A stretch of DNA of 64,000 nucleotides, taken from positions 243,790 through 307,789 of the forward strand of contig NZ_KB903290.1 of the NCBI RefSeq assembly GCF_000379685.1, written 5' to 3'. Below, one piece after another: positions 31,541-44,529 of the stretch. Source of the DNA: Catelliglobosispora koreensis DSM 44566. GTDB taxonomy: Bacteria > Actinomycetota > Actinomycetes > Mycobacteriales > Micromonosporaceae. Both the position numbers and the translations under genes were made by a program. Positions within the stretch are counted from its first letter, which is position 1. Every line of letters starts with the position of its first letter. Under the pieces are notes generated by a model. The model worked only from the letters and a program-made list of their open reading frames with translations. It ran no database searches and was not told the origin of the DNA.

Positions 31541-31550
31541 GGTCTGCTGC

Positions 31551-32432
31551 CTACTGGTCTTTGATCGCGGGTGGGTGAACCACCGCGACAGGGCCGTAGG
31601 CGTGATGGGTAAGGGTGCGGCTGATCGAGCCGAGGACCATGCCGGCGAAGCCGCCTCGTCCGCGTGATCCGGCGACAGTCAGGGCCGCGCGGCGGCTGGC
31701 TTCTACGAGTGCCTCGGGAAGGTTCTTGCTATAGATGGGCCGCAATTCGATCGCAGGTCCGGAGTAGATGGATTCGACACTGTCGGCGGCAGAGAACAAC
31801 AGCTTCTCGGCGTCCTCATCGGAGCCGTCGTACACGTGCGCGATCACGAGCTGGACGCCACGGCTAACGGCCTCTTCTGCCGCGAACCGCAAGGCGAGAC
31901 CGGCGCCCTCGGAGCCATCGCTTAAGGCGAGCACCGGGCCAAGCGGTCTGCGCCGCCGGTGTTCCTCTGGTCCAGGCAGGATCGTGTCGTCGGGAATGGG
32001 AGGCCGCACGACAATGACCGGCCCGCTCGCGTGTGCCGACACCTGGGCCGAGACCGAACCGAGAAGCAGCTCGCTGAATCCGCCGGATCCCCTGCGCCCG
32101 ACCACCGTGGCCAGCGCCCGCCGGGAAAGTTCAATCAGGACGGTGGCTGTTGGCCCCCCGACCTGACGGGACCGGATGCTCATATGCGGGTACTCGGTAT
32201 GGATCCGTTCGGCCATAGCCTGGAGGGTTTCCTCCATCTCGTCGTCCTGTGCCCAGCCAGAAAATTCCGCTGGCATGGGCAGGCCGAGTTCGTCGGCGGG
32301 ATTCTGGTGCACGTTAACCAACGACAGGGGCGCCTTGCGGCGGTCGGCCATGGCGGCAGCGAACTCAAGTGCCTCGATGCTGGAAGGCGATCCGTCAATA
32401 CCGACGACGACGGCAGGATCAAAGTTGCTCAT
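31551..32432 (-). CDS. Universal stress protein, two tandem USP domains
   Basis: 293 aa. Domain 1 VVVGIDGSPSSIEALEFAA, loop VVGRRGSGGFSELLLGSVSAQ; domain 2 VLALSDGSEGAGLALRFAA, loop VAGSRGRGGFAGMVLGSISRT, GPVAVVHPP. Both ATP signatures are complete. The start lies 12 nt after the stop of the nitroreductase gene, with AAGG in between (gaaaggccgag read on the minus strand), so it is translated from the nitroreductase mRNA under the box pair at 33444-33481. Confidence 0.92.
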   Translation of the reverse strand: MSNFDPAVVVGIDGSPSSIEALEFAAAMADRRKAPLSLVNVHQNPADELGLPMPAEFSGWAQDDEMEETLQAMAERIHTEYPHMSIRSRQVGGPTATVLIELSRRALATVVGRRGSGGFSELLLGSVSAQVSAHASGPVIVVRPPIPDDTILPGPEEHRRRRPLGPVLALSDGSEGAGLALRFAAEEAVSRGVQLVIAHVYDGSDEDAEKLLFSAADSVESIYSGPAIELRPIYSKNLPEALVEASRRAALTVAGSRGRGGFAGMVLGSISRTLTHHAYGPVAVVHPPAIKDQ

Positions 32433-32444
32433 GACCTCGGCCTT

Positions 32445-33407
32445 TCACGGGTAGATGATTTCGCTGGCGTGGCGCCTCGGTGCGGCGGGCGGACCGCCGG
32501 GTGGCGGCCAGCCAACCCGGACCGCCAATTGCGGCACTCCGATTCCGGCTAGCAGATGGGCCAGCTCCTGGCGGGTGACGGCTAGTTCGGTGACGTCACT
32601 GATCGGTGCGGTGGCCAGGCCGTGCGCGGTGGCGGTGAGCAGGACCGCGGACAGGGCCTCACCTGCCTGCAACCACGCCAGGGGAGTGTCTTGATCGGTG
32701 AAGATCAGCGCGTATAGGGCGCCGTGGTCGGTGTGCGTGCCCGGTTGCTGGGCCGGTTGGCCGAAGGGCACGAAGTCGCGAACGGGGACAGCCCGTGGAG
32801 ATCGCTGCACGGCTGTCGCCGCGGGCACACCGTCGCCGCTCCACGATGGACGGTGGGTCCAGCGGATCAGCTCACCACGATAGTCCGGATCGGACAGTTG
32901 CAGGGCGTCGGCGCGGACAGCGGCCAGGGCCAGCGTGGCGATCTCGCTCTTGCGGACCAGGTGCAGGTGTGCGCCCTGGGCTTCGGCCGCGTCGACGAGC
33001 TCGGCGGACAGCTCACCTGGTACCCCCTCGGGCATGAAAGCCCGCCTGTCGGTGTGCCGCACGGTGATCGCTAAGCGCATTGTTCGCTCGGCCGAGGTTG
33101 GCTGGTGAAATCCGCCGATGCGGATTTCGGCGAGCAAGTCGGGGTCGCCGTCATCGGGCACTCGCTGGACAGTGGCGTCGTGGCCGGCCGCGGCCAGTGC
33201 GACACGTGCGTGGTGCAGCGCCACGCCGCAGCTGATGGTGAGCATTCGGCCTTCAGGGTCGGCCACCATCAGCTGCCGGCTGTGGTCAGCCCACAATCGC
33301 AGCTCCGTGCGTGTGGCCTGCCAGCGCCACGGCTGAGTGTTGAAGATCGATGGTGCTGCGACCGCTACCTCGGCGGCCTCACGCATCGGATCAGTAGTTG
33401 TGGGCAT
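32445..33407 (-). CDS. Acg-type nitroreductase family protein
   Basis: 320 aa from the ATG at 33405-33407, with TAGGAGC upstream. AAPSIFNTQPWRWQA near residue 20, LTISCGVALHHARVAL, RHTDRRAF, WTHRPSWSGDG and the end ISDVTEL / GVPQLAVRVGWPP define the Acg family; WTHRPSWSGDGVP is shared with the copy at 49407. First gene of an operon with the USP and the ADH. Divergent from devR, sharing its two perfect boxes. Confidence 0.9.
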   Translation of the reverse strand: MPTTTDPMREAAEVAVAAPSIFNTQPWRWQATRTELRLWADHSRQLMVADPEGRMLTISCGVALHHARVALAAAGHDATVQRVPDDGDPDLLAEIRIGGFHQPTSAERTMRLAITVRHTDRRAFMPEGVPGELSAELVDAAEAQGAHLHLVRKSEIATLALAAVRADALQLSDPDYRGELIRWTHRPSWSGDGVPAATAVQRSPRAVPVRDFVPFGQPAQQPGTHTDHGALYALIFTDQDTPLAWLQAGEALSAVLLTATAHGLATAPISDVTELAVTRQELAHLLAGIGVPQLAVRVGWPPPGGPPAAPRRHASEIIYP

Positions 33408-33443
33408 GCTCCTACCGTGCGCTCGCAAGCCCGACTCGCGTCA

Positions 33444-33481
33444 GGGGCAGCGGACCCGACTACATCAGGGTCTTAAGTCCC
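33444..33481. promoter_or_regulatory. Two perfect DevR-type boxes between nitroreductase and devR
   Basis: 33444-33457 GGGGCAGCGGACCC and 33468-33481 GGGTCTTAAGTCCC, both 8/8, 24 bp apart. They end 36 and 60 nt from the nitroreductase start on one side, and 59 and 35 nt from the devR GTG at 33517 on the other. The symmetrical layout implies autoregulation of devR. Confidence 0.85.
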
Positions 33482-33516
33482 TTCCTAGGTATAGGACGGG
33501 CATGCAAACTAGGCAA

Positions 33517-36840
<3,324 letters not shown>

Positions 36841-36844
<4 letters not shown>

Positions 36845-37821
36845 TCGGCGATCTCGACGGTCTGCTCTGCTGGCAAGCGAGGGGTATGCGGGGCGCCGGC
36901 ATGGTCTGGGTCAGGCAGGCCAATCCGTAGCACCAGGTAGGGATAGCCGATGCCCTCCAGGATGGTTCGGTGCAAGGTTTCCCGGGTCGCCGGCACCTCG
37001 ATCACCGCGCTGAACGGCAGCACCGACAGGCCAAGTTGCTGTGCCGTCAGCCAGGTGGCCGACATCGCCTCGCCGGCTCTGAGCCAGTCGGCAGGACTGT
37101 CGCCAGATCCAAATAGGACGGCGTAGGACGCTTCTTTGTCATGACCCGGGCCTGCTTCCAGCGTTCCCGCGCGCACGAAGTCCCGGCCGGGAACCACCGT
37201 CTGCAGTGGAGCGTGGGGAATGGCCGAATCCGGGACGCCGGTGCCTTCGGCCCGCTCGCCACCGACCCAATAGGCCAGCTCTTGGCGCTGCTCGGGATCC
37301 ATGAGCTCGATATGATCCGCCCGCGCCGAAGCGGAGGCCAGCTCAGAAACTTGATCAGGTTTGAGAACGTGCAGGTCGACACCTTCACCGCCGGCCGCGC
37401 GCTGAATCTCTTCAAGAGCGATAGGGGGTACGCCGTAAGCGCTGACCGGTCTGCGGTCAGTGTGCCTGAGGCGCAACGCCTGGAAGTCACGCATCGCCGA
37501 TGCTGTCACGCCAACGTGATCAGCGAGCGTCACGGTCGCGAGAAGGTCGCCGTCCGCCGGGTCAGACATGCGGCGCACGCTGGCCGTCCACCCCTGCGCG
37601 GCAAGAGAAACCCGGGCGTGATGCAAGGCCGCGCCGCAACTGATCATGAGCAACCGGCCGTCAGGGTCAGTGTTTTGCAGCTGACGGCGCCGGTCGGCGA
37701 ACAGGTACAGCGCGCCACCAGCGACTCGCCAATACCACGGCTGCGTGTTGTGCACCGACGGCGCGTATCCAGCCGCTGCCGCGGCCTCAGCTAGCACAGC
37801 GGAAGCAGATCGCTCACTCAT
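36841..37821 (-). CDS. Acg-type nitroreductase family protein (divergent copy)
   Basis: 326 aa. AGYAPSVHNTQPWYWRV near residue 20, LLMISCGAALHHARVSL, RHTDRRPV, and VIEVPATRETL / GYPYLVLRIGLP. The central WxHRPxWSGDG segment of two of the other copies is replaced by YWVGGERAEGTG, so the lid over the flavin differs and this may be a functional variant. The start codon has no ribosome site and lies 35 nt from a DevR-type box; a second box follows at 58 nt. Overlaps the 3' end of the MgtE gene by 4 bases. Confidence 0.88.
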
Positions 37822-37856
37822 GCTATGACCCTAAAGCTGGCGCGGTGCTCCGTCCC

Positions 37857-37893
37857 GGGTCTTTAGACCTAAACGTTTCGGGCCGTGCGCATC
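37857..37893. promoter_or_regulatory. Symmetrical DevR-type box pair (nitroreductase / beta-CASP operon)
   Basis: 37857-37870 GGGTCTTTAGACCT (7/8) and 37880-37893 GGGCCGTGCGCATC (6/8), 23 bp apart. Distances are 35 and 58 nt to the leftward start, 58 and 35 nt to the rightward start. Confidence 0.75.
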
Positions 37894-37928
37894 TAACCCA
37901 TACGGCGCCCGCGCAGTGCACTTAGAGC

Positions 37929-39314
37929 ATGCGAGAGCGAGCCTCCCTTCAGTTCCTGGGTGCCGCCGGGACGGTCACCGGCAGCAAGTTTCTTCTTGGC
38001 ACCGCCAGCGGAAAGCTGCTAGTGGACTGCGGCATGTATCAGGGCAGCCGCGAACTGCGGCGCCGCAATTGGGAGGGCTTCCCTGGCCATCCCCGTGACC
38101 TCGACGCCGTCGTCCTCTCACACGCGCACCTGGATCACTGCGGGTGGCTGCCACGACTGGTGCGCCACGGTTACTCAGGGCCTATCTACTGCTCGCCGTG
38201 GACGGCCAAGGTCGCCGCCATCGTGTTACGCGACGCGGCCCATCTGCAAGAAGAGGACGCTGAATACGCGGCCAAGCGCGGCTACAGCAAACACAAGCCG
38301 CCCCTGCCACTTTTTGACACCACCGACGCTGAGAAGGCCATCGCCTTGTTCCAGCCGGTCAAGCCCGGGACTTTCGCTCACGTCACGGCCGATCTAGGCC
38401 TGCGGCTGCACCGGGCAGGCCACATTCTTGGATCGTCCACAGTGGAGGTTCACGCCAGCGGGCGGACCGCCGTGTTCTCTGGCGACTTGGGCCGCGACAG
38501 TCATCCTCTGCTGAATCCGCCGGATCCGATGCCGAGTGCCGATGCCGTGATCATCGAGTCGACCTACGGCGATGAGGTCCACGGTCCCCGCAACGCCGCC
38601 GATATCGCCGCGCCGATGCGCCGCACGTTCGACCGCGGCGGAAGTGTGCTCATTCCAGCCTTCGCTATTGACCGCACTCCGGTGCTGCTGATGGTGCTGC
38701 GAGAGCTCATGCACACCGGAGAGCTTCCGCAAGTCCCGGTATATGTCGACAGTCCCATGGCGCTGGCCGCTTTGGAGGTGTACCGCGAGGCGCTGCGCAG
38801 CGGTGACCGTGACATTCGCAGTCGCGTCCACGAGATGGCGTTCGATCCTTTTGACCCGGGCCAGCTGCACCTGGTTCACAGTCCGCAGGAGTCCAAGCGT
38901 CTCAACGAACCCCACCAGCCTTGCATCATCATCTCAGCTTCCGGAATGGCCACAGGCGGGCGCGTTGTGCATCACCTGGAGCACATGGCGCCAAATCCGC
39001 GGCACCTCATCTTGCTTCCCGGATACCAGGTTCCGGGTACCCGCGGCCGCGCGCTTCTGGACGGGGCACAGGCACTGAAGATGTTCGGCGGCTACGTCCC
39101 AGTGCGGGCTGAAGTCGTTGGCTTCAACGAGTTCTCGGCCCACGCCGACGCTGATGGGCTAATGGCCTGGCTGCGTACCGCGCCGCGAGAGCCGCAGACC
39201 TGCTATGTCGTGCATGGCGAGCAGGCGGCCAGTGAAACCCTGTCCCACCGCATTCATTCCGAACTCGGCTGGTGCGCGGTCGTGCCGCGGCATGCCGAAC
39301 GCGTTCTGATCTAA
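37929..39314 (+). CDS. Beta-CASP metallo-beta-lactamase fold RNA-processing nuclease
   Basis: 461 aa. Metal-binding SHAHLDHCG (~63-71), FSGDLGRD, the beta-CASP domain with IESTYGDE, then GGSVLIPAFAIDRTPVLL, CIIISASGMATGGRVVHHL and the final NEFSAHADADGLMAWL and VVHGEQAA. This is the YsiB/CPSF73-like group that cuts RNA or trims its 3' ends. Selective mRNA turnover as cells enter dormancy is a reasonable role (inference). First gene of an operon with GNAT-ACD (12 nt), PPDK, CBS-BON and Hsp20. No ribosome site; box at 35 nt. Confidence 0.92.
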   Translation: MRERASLQFLGAAGTVTGSKFLLGTASGKLLVDCGMYQGSRELRRRNWEGFPGHPRDLDAVVLSHAHLDHCGWLPRLVRHGYSGPIYCSPWTAKVAAIVLRDAAHLQEEDAEYAAKRGYSKHKPPLPLFDTTDAEKAIALFQPVKPGTFAHVTADLGLRLHRAGHILGSSTVEVHASGRTAVFSGDLGRDSHPLLNPPDPMPSADAVIIESTYGDEVHGPRNAADIAAPMRRTFDRGGSVLIPAFAIDRTPVLLMVLRELMHTGELPQVPVYVDSPMALAALEVYREALRSGDRDIRSRVHEMAFDPFDPGQLHLVHSPQESKRLNEPHQPCIIISASGMATGGRVVHHLEHMAPNPRHLILLPGYQVPGTRGRALLDGAQALKMFGGYVPVRAEVVGFNEFSAHADADGLMAWLRTAPREPQTCYVVHGEQAASETLSHRIHSELGWCAVVPRHAERVLI

Positions 39315-39326
39315 GGAGATCTAGCT

Positions 39327-41939
39327 ATGCCCGACATGCTAACCGCTGATGGTCACATCATTACCATACGGCCCATCGAACCAGGTGACGCGGAGGCGCT
39401 GGCCTATCTGTACCAGGACATGGGGGACCGGAGCCGGTATATGCGGTTCTTCTCCTACGGCAAGGCGCCGGTAGACGACGAAGTGAGCCGGCTGACGCGT
39501 CAGCCCGGGCCTGATCACTACGGTGTCGTCGCCGACGACCGGGGCCAGCTCGTGGGCGTGGCCTCCTATGAGCGCCTCAGCGACCCGTCCAAAGCGGACT
39601 TCGCCGTTGTGGTGGCAGACGAATGGCAGGGCCGTGGTGTCGGGACGCTGATGCTGGAGCAGCTGGCTGAATTCGCTCATACGCAGAACATCGCCGAGCT
39701 TGTCGGCGATGTTCTGCGCGCCAATGGGCCGATGCTTCAGATCGCGGCGGGGCTGGCGGCGCAAACGCCACCGGCGACGATGGACGGCCAGACCACTGTG
39801 CGAATCCCCACTAAACTCGATGAGGCGACACTTGCCGCGCAGGACGCCCGCGAACGGCTCGCTGAGCGGCATTCGCTGCAGCCGCTGTTCGCTCCGCGGT
39901 CGGTAGCGGTCGCCGGGGCGGGCCGTGCCTCAGGCGGGATCGGGCATGAGGTGCTGACCAACCTCACCTCGCACGGATTCACCGGCCATGTGTACGCCGT
40001 CAATCCACACGCGACGCAGATTGCCGGAGTGCCTTGCTACCCTTCGGTTTCGGCCATCCCAGACGGCGTCGACCTGGTCGTCGTGGCCGTGCCGGCCGAA
40101 TTGGTGGCCTCGGTCCTCGACGACGCTGGCGCGGCTGGAGCACGGGCGGCCGTGATTTTGACCGCCGGGTTCGGTGAGGTGGGCGCGTCCGGCGCCGAAA
40201 TGCAGCAAGAGGTGCTGCGCGCGGCCCGCAGACACGGGATGCGGCTGATCGGCCCCAACTGCCTGGGCATCCTCAACAGCGACCCCCAGGTGCGCCTGGC
40301 CGCTACGTTTGCCGCGGACCTGCCAACCGAGGCCAACGGACTCGCTGTCGCCGCTCAATCAGGGGCGGTCGGTATCGCGTTGCTTGACCATGCGCGGCGC
40401 ACCGGGCTCGGAGTGTCCACGTTTGTGTCTCTCGGTAACAAAGCTGATGTCAGTGGTAACGATCTGTTGTCGTACTGGTTCGACGATCCGGCGACTCAAG
40501 CAGTCGCGCTTTATCTGGAATCGTTTGGCAACCCGCGCAAGTTCGCCCGGGTCGCTCGCGCCGTCGCCCGCCGCAAACCGGTGCTGGCGGTCAAAGGCGG
40601 CCGCTCCGATGGCGGCCAGCGAGCCGGCGCCTCGCACACGGCGGCGGCCGCCTCATCCGAGGTCGCGGTGGATTCTCTGTTCGCCCAAGCCGGAGTGATC
40701 CGCGCAGATGGCCTGGGCGAATTGCTAGACGTGGCAAGGATTCTGGTTGACCAGCCGCTGCCTGGCGGAAACCGCGTCGCCTTGGTGGGTAACGCGGGCG
40801 GCCTCAACGTCCTGGCCGCCGATGCTGCCGAAGCCAGCGGCCTGAAGGTTCCGCGGATCGCGGGCCCGGGAAATCCGCTAGATCTCGGGGCGGGCGCCAC
40901 ACCGGTGGCCCTGGGTGACGCGTTGCGGCGCATCGCCGCCGACGGGGAGGTCGACGCGATCGTCGCCATCTTCGGTGCGACCCGTTCCAACGATCCGCAA
41001 GCCGCGATGGCCGAAATCGGTTGCGCCGCCGACGAATTTCCGGAATTGCCGATGGCCGCGGTTCTGGTCGGCGTCCCCGAAGCGCCACCATACCTTGGCA
41101 AGCGCCGCATTCCGGTCTATGACCTGCCCGAGCAAGCGACACGTGCGCTGGGCCACGCCGCGCGCTACGCACAATGGCGGCAAGAGCCCTTGGGCACGGT
41201 TCCGGTGCTGGCCGATGTCGACACCGCACAGGCCAGATTCCTCGTGGAGCAGGCGGAACCAGGCTGGCAGCCATGGGATACGGCTGCGGGCATCCTGGGC
41301 TGTTACGGCATTCCGGTGCTGCCCACGCGGATGGTCACGGGACTCGACGATGCGGTGGCCGCCGCGACCCGCTTGGGGTATCCCGTCGTGCTCAAGGCCG
41401 CCGATCCAGACCTCGTGCACAAGACGGAGACCGGTGGAGTGCGCCTCAACCTGCGCGACGCGGCAGCGGTGGCTTCGGCCTATCAGGCGATCGCGGCCGC
41501 TCTGCAGCAGGATTCGCCTGCCGTGCTGGTTCAGCGGATGCGCGGCGGCGGGGTGGAAATGACCGCAGGGGTTGTGCACGACCAGTTGTTTGGGTCGCTG
41601 GTGATGACCGGGCTCGGCGGCATCTACACCGAGTTGCTCGCGGACCGAACGTTTCAGCTCGTTCCCGTTACTGACCGCGACGCCACCGCTATGTGGCAGC
41701 GGTTGCGTGCCGCGCGGCTTCTCACCGGCTATCGCGGCTCGTCGGCAAGTGACATCACGTCATTGGAAAACGTGCTGTTGCGGCTGGGACGGCTCGCCGA
41801 AGACCTTCCTGAGGTCGCTGAGCTCGACTTGAATCCGTTGCTGGTGTTCCCCAACGGGGTGTGTGCCGTTGACATCAAGTTGCGGCTCGCCCCAGCTGGG
41901 CCCGAACCCAGCGCCACCGCCCGGACGCTGCGTACCTGA
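39327..41939 (+). CDS. GNAT acetyltransferase fused to ADP-forming acyl-CoA synthetase (Pat-like)
   Basis: 870 aa. Residues 1-165 are a GNAT domain (ITIRPIEPGDAEALAYLYQ, acetyl-CoA loop QGRGVGTLML). From ~185 follow CoA-binding (SVAVAGAGRASGGIGHEV), ligase-CoA domains with the transferred-phosphate His in GASHTAAAASS (~437), and an ATP-grasp domain (LKAADPDLVHKTETGGVRLNL) to the end. Proteins of this type acetylate lysines of acetyl-CoA synthetase and other targets; if the synthetase half is active, it makes ATP from acyl-CoA and ADP. GNAT at the N-terminus is the actinobacterial order; E. coli PatZ has it at the C-terminus. TAAGGAG ribosome site. Confidence 0.9.
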   Translation: MPDMLTADGHIITIRPIEPGDAEALAYLYQDMGDRSRYMRFFSYGKAPVDDEVSRLTRQPGPDHYGVVADDRGQLVGVASYERLSDPSKADFAVVVADEWQGRGVGTLMLEQLAEFAHTQNIAELVGDVLRANGPMLQIAAGLAAQTPPATMDGQTTVRIPTKLDEATLAAQDARERLAERHSLQPLFAPRSVAVAGAGRASGGIGHEVLTNLTSHGFTGHVYAVNPHATQIAGVPCYPSVSAIPDGVDLVVVAVPAELVASVLDDAGAAGARAAVILTAGFGEVGASGAEMQQEVLRAARRHGMRLIGPNCLGILNSDPQVRLAATFAADLPTEANGLAVAAQSGAVGIALLDHARRTGLGVSTFVSLGNKADVSGNDLLSYWFDDPATQAVALYLESFGNPRKFARVARAVARRKPVLAVKGGRSDGGQRAGASHTAAAASSEVAVDSLFAQAGVIRADGLGELLDVARILVDQPLPGGNRVALVGNAGGLNVLAADAAEASGLKVPRIAGPGNPLDLGAGATPVALGDALRRIAADGEVDAIVAIFGATRSNDPQAAMAEIGCAADEFPELPMAAVLVGVPEAPPYLGKRRIPVYDLPEQATRALGHAARYAQWRQEPLGTVPVLADVDTAQARFLVEQAEPGWQPWDTAAGILGCYGIPVLPTRMVTGLDDAVAAATRLGYPVVLKAADPDLVHKTETGGVRLNLRDAAAVASAYQAIAAALQQDSPAVLVQRMRGGGVEMTAGVVHDQLFGSLVMTGLGGIYTELLADRTFQLVPVTDRDATAMWQRLRAARLLTGYRGSSASDITSLENVLLRLGRLAEDLPEVAELDLNPLLVFPNGVCAVDIKLRLAPAGPEPSATARTLRT

Positions 41940-41958
41940 ATCGCTGGAGGAGATCACT

Positions 41959-44529
41959 GTGAAGACCTATGTTTATGCCTTCGCCGAAGGCAACAAGGAC
42001 ATGAAAGAACTCCTTGGCGGCAAAGGAGCCAACCTCTGCGAGATGACCAACTTGGGGCTTCCCGTCCCGCCTGGTTTCATCATCTCCACCGAAGCCTGCC
42101 GTTACTTCTTCGCGAACGCGGCTGAGCCAGCGGGTTTGCGAGAGCAGATCGCGGCACAGCTCAGTGCTTTGGAGATCTCCTCAGGCAAGCAGCTTGGCGA
42201 TCCACGGCACCCTCTGCTGCTGTCGGTCCGGTCCGGGTCGAAGTTCTCGATGCCCGGCATGATGGAAACGATCCTCAATATTGGACTCAACGACGAGACG
42301 ATAGCGGGCTTGTCGGAGCAGGGCGGCCATCGCTTCGCGTGGGACTGCTACCGCCGGCTGATCGTCATGTTCGGCAAGACCGTGCGTGGCATCACCGCTT
42401 TCCCGTCCATCGACCCCGATGCCGATCCACAGGAACAGGCGCTCAAATTTCGCCAGATCTTTAGTGAGCACACCGGTGAGGACTTCCCGCAAGACCCGAT
42501 GGTCCAGCTGACCGAGGCGATCTGGGCTGTGTTCCGTTCGTGGTCAGCCGAACGCGCCGTGGTCTACCGCAGGCAAGAGCACATCCCAGATGACCTTGGC
42601 ACCGCAGTCAACGTCATGGCGATGGTGTTCGGAAACCTCGGCGCGGACTCCGGCACCGGTGTCGCGTTCACCCGCGACCCGGCCAACGGGGAGAAGGGCG
42701 TCTACGGCGACTACCTGCCCAACGCGCAAGGGGAAGATGTCGTGGCGGGAATTCGCAACACGCTGCCGTTGCAGGAGCTCAAGCGCCTCGATCCGCAAAA
42801 CTACGCCCAGCTGATGTCCTATATGGACACCTTGGAGCGCCATTACCGCGACCTGTGCGACATCGAGTTCACGATCGAGCAGGGCAAGTTGTGGATGCTG
42901 CAAACCCGTGTCGGCAAACGCACCGCGGAAGCGGCCTTCATCATCGCCTCACAGCTCGCCACGGAAGGGCTCATCAGCCTCGATGAGGCGCTGTCCAGAG
43001 TGACCGGTGGACAGTTGATCCGGCTCATGTTCCCCGCCTTCGATCCCCAGCGGCTAACTGAACCCATCGCCACTGGCGCTGGCGCCTCACCCGGCGCGGC
43101 AGTGGGCCGTGTGGTCTTCGACGCGCACCGCGCGGCGGTGACACCGGGTCCGGTCATCCTCGTGCGGCGTGAGACCAATCCGGATGACCTTCCCGGAATG
43201 CTGGCGGCACAAGGAATTCTGACCAGCCGTGGCGGCAAGACCAGCCACGCCGCCGTCGTCGCCCGGGGGCTGGGCAAGACGTGCGTTTGCGGTGCGGAGG
43301 AGATCGCTGTCGATGCCGATAGCCGCACCATGACCATTGGGACCAGAGTCATTCGTGAAGGTGACTACGTGTCCATTGACGGCACCACCGGCGCTGTCTA
43401 CCTGGGCCAGATCCCGGTGACCCCACCAGTGATCGTCAGCTATCTTGAGGGAAGCATAGACGCGCAGGACAGCCCTCTGTTGTCCGCGGTGGACCGGCTT
43501 TTGCGTCATGCCGATGGCCTGCGCCGGCTGGGGGTGCTTGCCAACGCGGACACGCCCGAAGACGCACAGCGTGCTCGCCGGTTCGGGGCGGAGGGAATTG
43601 GCCTTTGCCGCACGGAACACATGTTCCTGGGTGAGCGGCGCGAGCTGATCGAGCGCATCATTCTCGCCGAATCGGCTCAGTCACGTGAACGGGCCCTCGA
43701 TGAGCTGCTCGTGCTGCAACGCAACGATTTCATCGGCATCTTCAGCGCCATGGACGGGCTGCCCGTCATCGTGCGTTTGCTTGACCCACCCCTGCACGAG
43801 TTCCTGCCGTCGCTGGAGGACCTTGTCGCCAAATCAGCCGCGGGCGAAGCAACCGAGCATGAGACGAAGCTGCTGGCCGCGGCCCGCCGCATGCACGAGC
43901 AGAACCCGATGCTCGGTCTGCGGGGCGTGCGGCTCGGACTGGTCATCCCCGAGCTTTACATCATGCAGGCGCGGGCGATCGCGCAGGCCGAAATGCTTTG
44001 CCGCGAACAAGGACTCAACCCACGACCGGAGATCATGATTCCGCTGATCGCCTCCGCTGCTGAGCTGCAACAGGCGCGGCAGCTGATTGGCGGTGAGACT
44101 TCACTGCCCATCGGCACGATGATCGAGCTCCCGCGCGCGGTCGCCACCGCAGGCGAAATCGCCCGGCACGCTGACTTCTTCTCCTTTGGCACCAACGATT
44201 TGACGCAAACCACTTGGGGGCTATCACGCGACGACGCCGAAGCCGAGTTCTTCCCGCGATACCTGCAACTTGGCATCTTCGACGTCTCACCATTTGAAAC
44301 GTTGGACCGGGCGGGAGTCGGCAAGCTCATCGAGATGGCAGTCGCCGATGCCCGTGACACCAAACCGGATCTGAGCATCGGCGTGTGCGGCGAACACGGC
44401 GGCGACCCCGATTCGATCCACTTCTTCGCCACCACGGGCTTCGATTACGTGTCGTGCTCACCATTCCGTATTCCGGTCGCCCGGCTCGAAGCAGGGCGCG
44501 CCGTTCTCCTAGAAAGGCAGACATCATGA
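41959..44529 (+). CDS. ppdK: Pyruvate, phosphate dikinase
   Basis: 856 aa from a GTG behind GGAGGAG, close to the ~875 of the family; the frame extends upstream only into the previous gene. GGKGANLCEMTNLGLPVPPGF and SVRSGSKFSMPGMM mark the ATP-binding half, TSRGGKTSHAAVVARG the phospho-His domain (His430), and GIGLCRTEHMF, ARAIAQAEM and VCGEHGGDPDS the PEP/pyruvate TIM barrel. Interconverts pyruvate + ATP + Pi with PEP + AMP + PPi. In an energy-poor cell it could run towards ATP using PPi (inference). Starts 19 nt after the synthetase; stop overlaps the CBS-BON start (ATGA). Confidence 0.95.
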   Translation: MKTYVYAFAEGNKDMKELLGGKGANLCEMTNLGLPVPPGFIISTEACRYFFANAAEPAGLREQIAAQLSALEISSGKQLGDPRHPLLLSVRSGSKFSMPGMMETILNIGLNDETIAGLSEQGGHRFAWDCYRRLIVMFGKTVRGITAFPSIDPDADPQEQALKFRQIFSEHTGEDFPQDPMVQLTEAIWAVFRSWSAERAVVYRRQEHIPDDLGTAVNVMAMVFGNLGADSGTGVAFTRDPANGEKGVYGDYLPNAQGEDVVAGIRNTLPLQELKRLDPQNYAQLMSYMDTLERHYRDLCDIEFTIEQGKLWMLQTRVGKRTAEAAFIIASQLATEGLISLDEALSRVTGGQLIRLMFPAFDPQRLTEPIATGAGASPGAAVGRVVFDAHRAAVTPGPVILVRRETNPDDLPGMLAAQGILTSRGGKTSHAAVVARGLGKTCVCGAEEIAVDADSRTMTIGTRVIREGDYVSIDGTTGAVYLGQIPVTPPVIVSYLEGSIDAQDSPLLSAVDRLLRHADGLRRLGVLANADTPEDAQRARRFGAEGIGLCRTEHMFLGERRELIERIILAESAQSRERALDELLVLQRNDFIGIFSAMDGLPVIVRLLDPPLHEFLPSLEDLVAKSAAGEATEHETKLLAAARRMHEQNPMLGLRGVRLGLVIPELYIMQARAIAQAEMLCREQGLNPRPEIMIPLIASAAELQQARQLIGGETSLPIGTMIELPRAVATAGEIARHADFFSFGTNDLTQTTWGLSRDDAEAEFFPRYLQLGIFDVSPFETLDRAGVGKLIEMAVADARDTKPDLSIGVCGEHGGDPDSIHFFATTGFDYVSCSPFRIPVARLEAGRAVLLERQTS

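Noticed and set aside
37827-37840. GACCCTAAAGCTGG near the nitroreductase start as a third box
   Set aside because: Lies only 5 nt from the start codon and lacks most fixed positions.
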